From: Taeniopygia guttata
Lineage: Eukaryota > Chordata > Aves > Passeriformes > Estrildidae
Assembly (NCBI RefSeq): GCF_048771995.1
Contig: NC_133050.1
Location: 5,282,501 to 5,346,500, forward strand
Direction: 5' to 3'
DNA: 64,000 nt
In this document: one piece after another, positions 39,257 through 64,000 of the stretch
Position numbering within the stretch: position 1 is the stretch's first letter
How the letters are laid out: every line of letters begins with the position of its first letter
Position numbers and translations under genes: made by a program
Notes under the pieces: model-generated
What the model was told of the DNA's origin: nothing
Database searches by the model: none
The model's input: only the letters and a program-made list of their open reading frames with translations

Positions 39257-41469
39257 ATGGCGGGCGCCGGCAGCAACTGGCTCTCGGGGGTCAACGTGGT
39301 GCTGGTCATGGCTTACGGCAGCCTGGTGAGGGCCGGGGGGCGCGGCGGGCGGGTCCGGGCCGTGCAGCCCCCGCGAGGCTGGTGCTGGCGCGTCCGTGGA
39401 GCTCCCGTGGGCGCGGGCCCGAGGAATCCCTCCAGACGTGTCCCGGACTGGCTGTGCGGAGCCCCTCGGAGTCGGGTCCGGGCCCTCATGGGGCTGGAGC
39501 GCTCCTGGGGTTGGTGGGGCGGGGAGAGGACGTGAGTGGCAGCCTCTGGAGAGATCGGGAGGGCGTGGGGCTGACCTGAGTGTCTGTGGGGCTCCCGGTG
39601 GGCTGAGCAGGGCTCGGAGGGGCTGTGAGACCTCCCCCCGGTACCTGTCTGACCCCCACCCCGCTGTGCCCTGCAGGTCTTCGTGCTGCTGTTCATCTTC
39701 GTGAAACGCCAGATCATGCGCTTTGCCATGAAGTCCCGCCGTGGCCCCCACGTGCCCGTGGGACAGCACGCACCCAAGGTGGGTATTCTCCCTTCTCTAC
39801 ACCCACGGGCCCACCCGTGCCTGAAGGGGCATGCAGGAGCTGCCCCAGTGCCAGAGCTGCTGCCTCCGAGTGGTGATAGGCAGTGGGAAGGGTTTATCTA
39901 GGCCTGTTCCTATCCTTTTGAGCCCACAAACAAAGTGAGCGTTTGTAAATGTTTTCTTCCTGCTGTACAGGATTTAAAGGAAGAGATTGACATTCGACTC
40001 TCGAGGGTGCAGGACATCAAGTACGAGCCACAGCTGCTGGCAGAGGACGACGGCCGGCTCCTGCAGCTGGAGACACCAGGTACCGTGCCAGAGGTACTGT
40101 CCTGCACTGTTCCCTGGGGCCAGGTCACACCTCTGACTGCTCCTCTTGCTGTCCTGTCACGTGAGATGCTGTCTCTTCTCCTGTTTCCCTGTCCTCCCTT
40201 CCCTCCAAGGTTTGCAGAGATCTCAGTTTGTGCTTTCCCTTTGCCAGGCTGCTATAACTACTTGTACAGGATGAAGGCACTGGATGCAATCAGGACATCA
40301 GGTAAGGGAGCCCAGGGCAAGAGTGGGAGCAGAAGGGTGCAGAGAGACCCTGAATGAGGGTGCCAGCAGCACCCTGGGAGGCTCCAGGTGCTCACTGGGG
40401 AGTAGCAGTCACTTCTCCCACTGGTGGCCTGAGGGTTGGCTCGTTCCATGTGCTGGGTCAGTGGGCATGGATGGAAATTTATCCAGCCAGTGGTTCCTGG
40501 CCATAGGGATGAGCACAAGCATTTTTTACCTCCACTTCAGCTGTTGTGCCTTTTTCCAGAAATCCCATTCCAAGCAGAGGGTCGTTACCCAAAGTCTTTA
40601 ATAGGGAAGAACTTCTGTGCCTACTTGCTGGAGCTGCGGAATTCCAGCGCCTCCTTCAAAGGCATCCGCAAAGCCTTGATCGACACCTTGCTGGATGGCT
40701 ACGAGAGCGCCCGCTACGGCACTGGGGTGAGTGCTGGTGGGGCACTGCCACGGGGCATCCCTGCTGCTGGCACTGAGGCCACACCACAACTTCAGCTGGT
40801 GTTCCATGCTCCTTTCTGTTTGTATCCAGGTCTTTGGGAAAACGGAATATCTGAAGTATGAGGAAGCTCTGAATGAACTGGCAAACATGTAAGTGCTGCT
40901 GCCCAGATGCAATGGTGGGTTCCTGGGCCCCAGCAGCATGTGGGAAGGTGTGAACAGAGATGGGTTTAGGGCACAGGTATCATCTGAGACGGGCTGTCTG
41001 TGCCCATCTGTCCCTCGGGGTTCACTCCTTCCTTGCAGCCCATCTGTTACTGCAGTTTTGGGTTTGTTCCATGGTCACAGTCGACATTCCTGCTTGTCCC
41101 TGACCACTTTTGAGTCAGGGAATTGCACAGAACCAGTAGCTTTAGATGTCGAGACCTCAGTGAGTGCTGTCATCACGAAAGCAGGTTTGCTTCATGTCAG
41201 ACAGACACACAGGCTGAGCGGCTCCTCTGGGGCAGCAGCAGCAGTGATGGTGTCTCTTCTCTGCCCACAGCACCAAGGCCCGGGGCGGCAGCAGCCAGCG
41301 GCAGCACCAGTCAGCAGTCAAAGACCTCACGCTGTCCCCTGAAGTCTCCAACCCCACCACCATCCAGGTCACCTACCTTCCTTCCAGCCAGAAGAGCAAA
41401 CGTGCCAAACACTTCCTGGAGCTGAAGAGTTTCAAGGACAACTACAACACACTGGAGAGCACCCTGTGA
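39257..41469 (+). CDS. C1orf43: C1orf43 homologue (NICE-3), single-pass membrane protein
   Basis: Ubiquitous protein of poorly defined function, linked to Golgi integrity and phagocytosis (literature, from memory). Seven exons: 39257-39325, 39677-39778, 39971-40079, 40248-40301, 40560-40726, 40830-40888, 41271-41469, giving 759 nt and 252 residues (human 253). One hydrophobic helix near residues 11-32 (VNVVLVMAYGSLVFVLLFIFV) crosses the exon 1/2 junction, followed by basic KRQIMRFAMKSRRGP. Conserved cores are EEIDIRLSRVQDIKYEPQLL, KALIDTLLDGYE and TYLPSSQKSKRAKHFLEL with the end DNYNTLESTL. Human has Asn-Gln-Ser before CYNYLYRMK, as I recall; the acceptor used here omits it. An upstream in-frame ATG at 39173 is rejected because homology begins at MAGAGSNWLSG. 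Confidence 0.96.
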
Positions 41470-41705
41470 GTGTGCAGGGGCCTGGTGCAGTGGGGGTGTG
41501 CTGGGCTGGTCTGGGCTGCAGCACTGAGAGGAACCAGCTGCACTCTCGGATCTCCCCCTCACCCCACTGTGGAAGTCATCGCTCGGCGGGGGCTCCATTC
41601 CAGCTGCTGGAGTTTGGCTCTCACCAGGGGCCCATTCTGGAGCCTTCTCTGCCACAGGCTTATCAAACTCCAGCCTTTGAGTCCTGCAATGTCTTGGACC
41701 CTGTG

Positions 41706-41711
41706 AATAAA
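41706..41711 (+). terminator. C1orf43: Proximal poly(A) signal of C1orf43
   Basis: AATAAA 237 nt past the C1orf43 stop. Confidence 0.7.
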
Positions 41712-42258
41712 CTCATGAGCTTGAGCTTATTTATAAAGACATGGATCCCAGCCAGCGCTCCCCTCCGCCCGTTATTCCCTGCGGCAGCTGGCGGGAACTG
41801 ATGTTTGTCCGTCCTGTCTGTGAGGGTCTTGGGCACTGGAGCCACTTGTCTGTTTTCAGAAGGGTTAACACTTCTCCCCATGATGTTATTGTTCCTGCTC
41901 TCAGCCCTTTGTGCCCAGCCTGCCCGTGCACCTGGATGGGGTTGAAAGTTTGGTGCCTGTTCTTAGCACCATGGCTAAGCTACCACTTGGAGCTGAGGTT
42001 TCTACTCGTTCTCCTGCAAGTGGGCATTTGGGGACGTCTCGAGCAGACAAAGCAGTGTTAAATGTCTCATCTGTTCTGCCAAGGGGGTGTTTGCTCCCAC
42101 TCTCACCAGCGCCTCGCATGCCAGCGTCTGCCGAGCTGCTGGGGCTGAGAGCTCGTGCCCCACCTTGAGCCTGCGTTCTGTCAGGCTGAGGGCACTCACT
42201 GCGGCGTGGGCAGCACAGAGTGGAGGCTACAGACCTCGGCACTTTTTAATTACTGTTT

Positions 42259-42264
42259 AATAAA
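42259..42264 (+). terminator. C1orf43: Distal poly(A) signal, probably C1orf43
   Basis: AATAAA 790 nt past the stop with no gene in between, so alternative polyadenylation giving short and long 3'UTRs is likely. Confidence 0.5.
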
Positions 42265-42269
42265 ATGAC

Positions 42270-42560
42270 AGTTTAGCTCAAGTAGGATGTGTGCCAGTGG
42301 CCTCTGACTGCAGGGCTCTGTCCCTGCCCAATGCCAGGCTGCATCCCTCCTGAAGCTGCTGTGAAGTAACCGGGATGCCATTAATGGTGGCCAGCATGCT
42401 GCCATTGCTGCTGTGGTGGCTGAGATGCCGTGACAGTAGGTGGCATACAGTGATGGTAACCAGGTGGCACCGTAACAGTAACTGGGAGGCTGTTACTGTA
42501 ACCAGGACGCCGTTACTGCCCGGGTGTTCCATTAACACCCTGGCCCTTGCAGGGGCGTTG
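42270..42560. repeat. Degenerate GTAAC/GCTGTTACTG-type repeat upstream of CFAP141
   Basis: Repeated but strongly diverged GTAACCRGG...GCC and GTTACTG motifs between about 42365 and 42520. No coding content seen. This stretch separates C1orf43 from CFAP141. Confidence 0.4.
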
Positions 42561-42983
42561 CAGCGTCACTGGCACTGGCCATGGCAGCACCGAACAGCCA
42601 GAGCTCCTCGCTGCAGCGGGAGGAGGTCAGAGGGGTCAGGGCTGGGAAGATGGACGCTGTCCTGGGAGCAGGGGGAGACAGTGGGCTGCAGCGTGCCCTG
42701 GCACAGGCTAAGCCCCGTGCCACGTGAATGTTGCTCTTTGTTTGCAGGTCCAGGCAAATGGGAGTGCTGGAGCAAGGCTCCGGAGGAGGTAGAGCTGGCA
42801 GAGCACCCTGGGGGCTGAATCCCCTGTGTTGCTGGGGATCTGCGGGCAATGAGGAGCCCTAGCACAGGGCAGACTGGGGGGAACATCTCTGCTTCCCTGA
42901 CCTGCCCACCTTGTGTCTATAGCTGTGGGCAGGGGGCCAGGGAGCACCCAAAGTGCTGGGCATCATCCCTTGGGGTGCTGCAG

Positions 42984-43318
42984 TGGATCATGGAGTCACG
43001 GCTGAGGAAGCGTGTGGACCTGGAGCTGCACCTTGCCGGCAGGGAGCAGGCAGCGGTGAGGCTGGGCATGGTTGGGTACAGCTGGGGTCCCCCAGCCCTC
43101 TGCTGCCAGGGGTGGGTGCCCCCCTTGCCCTGCTCCACTACGTCCTGGGGAACAATGTCTCCCAGCTCTGTGAGCCAGGGGGATGTGGGGTTCAGCACAG
43201 CCCCTACACGTGGCAGATCCGCCGAGACGCCCTGTGCCAGCTCGTCCTGGATGAGCATCTACAGCACCAGCAGGAGCTGCGCCAGCAGGGGAAAGCCTTC
43301 TATGTGGAGCGGCTCTGA
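42984..43318 (+). CDS. CFAP141: CFAP141 (C1orf189) homologue, C-terminal exons
   Basis: Small inner-lumen protein of axonemal doublet microtubules in motile cilia (family knowledge). Two secure exons, 42984-43055 and 43217-43318, encode WIMESRLRKRVDLELHLAGR... and IRRDALCQLVLDEH...QQELRQQGKAFYVERL. These align with human ELALAKKQ...VRQAALHQLFEKEH and end in the diagnostic KAFYVER. Both start in phase 0. The human protein has about 45 further N-terminal residues. A candidate exon at 42748-42788 (TTTGCAG acceptor, GAGGAG|GTAGAG donor, compatible phase) and an ATG at 42581 are possible, but I could not link them convincingly. An internal ATG at 42990 would give 56 residues. Confidence 0.8.
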
Positions 43319-43371
43319 GTGCTCAGCCCCGTGTGTGGCACTGGCCTGGCATCGCCCAGCTCCTGACTGAG

Positions 43372-43377
43372 AATAAA
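43372..43377 (+). terminator. CFAP141: Poly(A) signal of CFAP141
   Basis: AATAAA 54 nt past the stop, giving a very short 3'UTR, as is common for small ciliary genes. Confidence 0.8.
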
Positions 43378-43379
43378 AC

Positions 43380-44303
43380 ACGTTGAGCAAGACAGGCTGT
43401 GTCTGCTGCATGTGAGGCATGGGACAGCCCAGGGCAGCCGTTGTGGGAAGACACAGCCCAGCACAGTTCCTGTGGCTGGGATCCAGACATGTTGCCTGCA
43501 ACCCTGGGTGCCCTGGATTCTACACACTTCTTCTTGCCCATGGCTGTGCCAGGAGATGGCAGCACGGCCGGCACGCCTCACCGGGCTGGGTGCTCCACAC
43601 TCTGTCCCAGTGCAGGTCCTGCAGTGCTGCTGGCCATGTGGCACAGCCCTGCAGCAGCACGGAGAGGAACCTGGCTGGGCTGGGTGCAGTGTCCCTGTCC
43701 CATCCAGGCACCCCAGGATCCCTGTCTGCTCCCCAGCTGGGAGGCCCCTGTCCCCCACCTTCCATCCCCTCTGCCTGTGCCTGACCTTGGTGTCTCCCAG
43801 CCCCAGGGCCCATCAGTGCCTGCTCTGGCTCTGCTTATTGACAGGGCTGGCGGCTGCTGGGCCGGCACCCCCCGCCACGGCCCTTCATTAGCTCGGCTGT
43901 CGGGCTGCATCACATCACCCACTGCCACACGCACGCCCCCGGCTCTGGCACTGCTGCTGCCACGTGTGTCCCTGCTGTCCCCACTGCCACCTCATTGTGT
44001 GGCCACCTCGGGGGGCTGAAGCCCCTGACCCCCAAGGCGAGGCTGTGTCCCTGTTTTTCCCATGGCACTCAGGATTCTGGCAGCCCCATGTCCTGGCCCA
44101 TTGAGCCCCCAAAGCTTGAGCCCCCACAAAGCCCCCAGTGCCATTCCCGAGGCTGATGTGTCCCACTGCAGCAAAGCACTGCTGTGGTTGGGAAGGCTGT
44201 GCTTCCAGCGCTCCATGATATCCTGTGTGCCCTTGTCAGACACCACTACCCTGGTCCCAGCAGCTACCTCGGTGTGGGTCAAGGTCCTGCCTCTGTCACC
44301 TGG
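43380..44303. other. Intergenic interval without a recognised gene
   Basis: About 0.9 kb of GC-rich sequence between the CFAP141 end and the ORF with a signal-peptide-like start. Open frames exist on both strands but none resembles a known protein, and splice signals do not chain them. Confidence 0.4.
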
Positions 44304-44564
44304 CATGGGTGGGGCCACATCCTCAACATGGATGCAGCATGGGCAGCCCCTCCAGCTGCTCCTTGGAAGAGATACTCCTCTGAGTTCCAGCAGCTCCCCC
44401 AAAGCACGGGGATGTAAGGCACAACTCCCCTGTGTCAATGGGGCTCGTCCTTGTGCAGGGCACAGGGCCCACAGGCCAGGGCTGGCCCCCAGTATTGACA
44501 GCCCTGCTAATGACAGGAGTGTCACCAGGGGCAGGAGCAGGCGTCGTGGGGCCATCGACCGCAT
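44304..44564 (-). CDS. Unrecognised ORF with signal-peptide-like start
   Basis: An open frame on the minus strand begins MRSMAPRRLLLPLVTLLSLA, a basic start followed by a hydrophobic core ending GLSILGASPG, like a cleavable signal peptide. About 60 residues follow with paired cysteines (GCPCCIHVEDV). The frame stays open to 43992, and a weak donor (CCAG|GTGACA) lies near 44304. I cannot name a family. GC at third positions is only moderate and no downstream exon is evident. It may be the first exon of a small secreted protein or a chance ORF. Confidence 0.2.
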
Positions 44565-44714
44565 CGACCGGCGGTGCTGGGCGGCAAGGGCGCGGGGGTC
44601 TGGGCAGGGGGCAGGGGGACGTCAATGGGTGGTAATTAATGGGAACGAGGCCACGTGTGCAGGGCCAGGGCTGCCGCTGGCCACGTCCCTCTGCGCGGTG
44701 CAGCCGAGCGCGGG

Positions 44715-44720
44715 TATAAA
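44715..44720 (+). promoter_or_regulatory. TATA box of the miR-190b unit
   Basis: TATAAA in GGGTATAAACGGC, about 30 bp upstream of the inferred start at about 44745. CACGTG (44653-44658) and TAATTA (44633-44638) elements lie just upstream. A CAG|GTAAGA donor at 44774 ends a first exon of about 30 nt. Confidence 0.6.
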
Positions 44721-45142
44721 CGGCGGCCAGGCGACTCCCAAGCCAGAGCACACAGAGTCCCCCGAGCCAGCCAGGTAAGATGGTGATGGATGTGGGGTCC
44801 CTTTGGCCCCAGCACTGCCTGCCATGGCATGCTACTCCGTGCCAGTGCATGTCACGGTGTGCCCTGACATGCCAGGCCAGGACACCAAGCCTGCACTGCC
44901 CTGCTCCAGCTTCATCCCAGCCACAGGACGCCTCCTGCTCCAGCGCTGCATCCCGAGCAGCCCAGCACCAGCACAGCTGCCCAGCAGGCTCCAGGCACTG
45001 AGGTGAGGCTGGGTGCTGTCTCTGCAGTGCCTCGGGGGTTATACCTGGATAGCACTCCCACCCTAGCTCTCAGCGTATTCTTCTTTTTCTCTTACAGGCA
45101 GCTGAGCTCCAGGTCCTCCCACCTCCATCTGCCCCTGTCTCT

Positions 45143-45209
45143 GTCTGATATGTTTGATATTAGGTTGTTTTATTGGAAAACCAACTAAATATCAAACATA
45201 TTCTTACAG
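45143..45209 (+). ncRNA. MIR190B: miR-190b precursor hairpin
   Basis: The 5' arm at 45146-45167 reads TGATATGTTTGATATTAGGT plus TG, sharing the miR-190 seed (GATATGT) and differing from recalled human miR-190b by about one base. The 3' arm at about 45184-45205 contains ATATCAAACATAT and pairs with it over 14 consecutive bases; GTTGTTTT...AAAACCAAC closes the stem below a short loop. The position just upstream of TPM3 on the same strand matches human MIR190B. miR-190a has ATATATTAGG at the corresponding place, so the b paralogue is favoured by sequence and synteny. Confidence 0.93.
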
Positions 45210-45317
45210 CGCCAGGGATGCCCAGCACCGACTTGGCCAGATGCTGCCTGTGCCGTGTCTCAGGCAGGGGGACCCTCTGCACCCTGTCCTGCACCCTCTG
45301 CTGGTCCTCACTCCTGC

Positions 45318-45323
45318 AATAAA
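45318..45323 (+). terminator. Poly(A) signal of the miR-190b unit
   Basis: AATAAA about 110 nt beyond the hairpin, with no other gene ending here. Confidence 0.5.
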
Positions 45324-45329
45324 ACCTGT

Positions 45330-46200
45330 CTGTCCATCTCCACAGGATTGAGAGGGGGAGCCCAGAGCCATCCTGGGGGTTGGCGGAGGTTTGGGATGGC
45401 AGTGGGGTCAAGGCTTGCCACCTGTCCCCCCACTCGTGCCAGGGATGATGACAATACAAAGGCCCCTGGCCCTGTGCCCAGCACTGCCTCCACCGCCCTG
45501 GCATGGGCAGGGGGTTATTTACGGAGGTGCAGCCACTTCTCAGCGTCCTTGGTGGGCACTGCCCAGGGTATCTGGAGCTGCCACCAGCTCTCTGTCCCCC
45601 GGGTCCCTGGGTGCTGACCCCTTTAGCCCTCAACATCTGTCCCTGGGTGGGAGCAGTGGGTCTCTTCAATGGGACATCCTAACCTGATTTATGGGACCAG
45701 TGGGACCTCTGAGCCACTACAAGGAGGCTGCAAATCCCTCGGCTGCAGACGAAATGCCACCACTTGCCCTAAGAATTCCTCCCTGCGCCTGAGGAATCTG
45801 CTCCTCCAGCTGCCAAGAGCATCCTCCAGCTCAGCACCATCACCAGCACAGCCGGAGCTGGACTTGGGGCTCAGCAGGTTCTCGGGGGGCTCTGCCCCCA
45901 GGGCTGGGTGCAGTTCCCCCTGCTGCTCCCTGCAGAGCCAAACACTCTCGGCCAAGCCCCAGCTCCCAAAATAGCACCAGGATGATCTTGCCCTTTTCTA
46001 TGCCACCCCCGGGCAGGGGTAAATGTCAGCCCAGGGCCACCAAAACATCCTAAGCCCCCCCAGGAAGGCAAATGGGGGGTGAGGACTTCATGCCAGTGCT
46101 GCACGGACGGACCCAGTTCAACCTCCTGAGGAAGCACTGGGGCACCAGCCGGGGTGTCCTGTTGCACGGGGGGGAGGGGGCACCTGGAACAATGCAGGAC
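45330..46200. other. Intergenic sequence upstream of the TPM3 muscle promoter
   Basis: GC-rich and without a recognised gene, RNA or transposon. It may hold distal elements of the muscle promoter, but nothing specific can be called. Confidence 0.4.
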
Positions 46201-46223
46201 CCCTTCTCGCAGACCTGCTGCTG

Positions 46224-63502
<17,279 letters not shown>

Positions 63503-63919
63503 GAAGGGGCCCACTAATCCCATTAAACAGCTTATTGCGACCACCAGTGCTGTGGACCACAGTGAAATCTGATCATTAAGACTGGCAGACTTGCGAATTT
63601 TATGCAATTGCTGCTTTTTAATGAGGCACTTGGATTTATCCTGTAATTTATTTAAGCACTTTTTTAATATATAAAGGTAACCTCTATTCTTGGTGAAGTC
63701 ACCCCCAGACTTGGCTGTGTCTTGACCAGTCTTGTTTGCTTGTCCAGGGGGTCCTGCCTGGCTCCTCCAGGAACCAGAATAGCTGCACCCCCCCAAATGA
63801 GGGGTGGGCTGAAGTTAGACTTATGTCTGCTTGAAGCTGTCTGTCAAGTGCTACAACTTAATTTACTATTAGCTGAATGACTGTAGGATTTCCTGGTGCA
63901 TGGAATGATGGCTTCTACC

Positions 63920-63925
63920 AATAAA
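63920..63925 (+). terminator. TPM3: Poly(A) signal of TPM3 exon 9d
   Basis: AATAAA 418 nt past the 9d stop, followed by a GT-rich stretch (CCTTGTGGTCTGTG) typical of a downstream element. The gene ends about 50 bp before the window edge. Confidence 0.85.
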
Positions 63926-64000
63926 TGACTGACCTTGTGGTCTGTGAGACACTGCACACCTGTAGTACATTCCTGTTTAGGGGAGTCCTAACTAAGAAGG

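Larger units (their letters stand above)
44745..45340 (+). ncRNA. Primary transcript of miR-190b (inferred)
   Basis: Inferred unit: TATA-driven start near 44745, donor at 44774/44775, an excellent acceptor at 45097/45098 (long T-rich tract then TTACAG), a second exon carrying the hairpin 48 nt after the splice site, and a poly(A) signal at 45318. Total length is about 0.6 kb with one 323-bp intron. An alternative donor at about 45002 and an ORF starting at 44824 fall in the intron. The boundaries rest on sequence signals only. Confidence 0.55.

Noticed and set aside
42581-42700. MAAPNSQSSSLQREE frame as the certain first exon of CFAP141
   Set aside because: No donor there gives a phase compatible with the downstream exons and it does not resemble the human N-terminus, so it is kept only as a possibility.

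Overview
This is a gene-dense stretch of a bird nuclear genome. The evidence is GT-AG spliced vertebrate genes with short introns, CpG-island promoters, three truncated CR1 LINEs (the typical avian repeat), and proteins that line up residue for residue with the human genes of 1q21.3. The order ATP8B2-AQP10-HAX1-UBAP2L-C1orf43-CFAP141-TPM3 is the human order. The compactness and GC content suggest an avian microchromosome. A songbird is a guess from the CR1 and LTR style. Family matches are from memory, because no database was searched.

Layout. 231-3072 (-): first eight coding exons of the flippase gene ATP8B2, running off the left edge. 3513-5452 (-): complete AQP10. 6316-7852 (-): complete HAX1. 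10077-35251 (-), with promoter exons near 38.8-39.1 kb: complete UBAP2L in 26 core coding exons plus a conserved 60-nt cassette exon and a likely 36-nt microexon. 39257-41469 (+): complete C1orf43, sharing a short divergent promoter with UBAP2L that carries four CACGTG boxes. 42984-43318 (+): the conserved 3' part of CFAP141, with its N-terminus unresolved. 44715-45323 (+): a compact unit with a TATA box, an intron, a miR-190b hairpin and a poly(A) signal. 46476-63502 (+): complete TPM3 with two promoters (muscle exon 1a and cytoskeletal exon 1b), mutually exclusive exons 6a/6b and alternative last exons 9a/9d.

Functionally the block mixes housekeeping genes (HAX1, UBAP2L, C1orf43, cytoskeletal TPM3) with tissue-restricted ones (AQP10, CFAP141, muscle TPM3, miR-190b). 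Promoter architecture follows that split. The broad genes start in CpG islands, whereas AQP10 and the miR-190b unit have TATA boxes. The muscle TPM3 promoter has a CArG box, an A/T element and E-boxes.

Non-genic structure includes a GC-rich minisatellite of about 1.1 kb and 40 units between the two TPM3 promoters, smaller tandem repeats near ATP8B2, in HAX1 intron 1 and in a UBAP2L intron, and one or two LTR-like fossils. I found no wholly new system. The most rewarding points are the miR-190b unit, the TPM3 dual-promoter interval (minisatellite plus a 20-bp ETS-CRE-ETS palindrome), the UBAP2L cassette exons, and an orphan ORF with a signal-peptide-like start near 44.3-44.6 kb.
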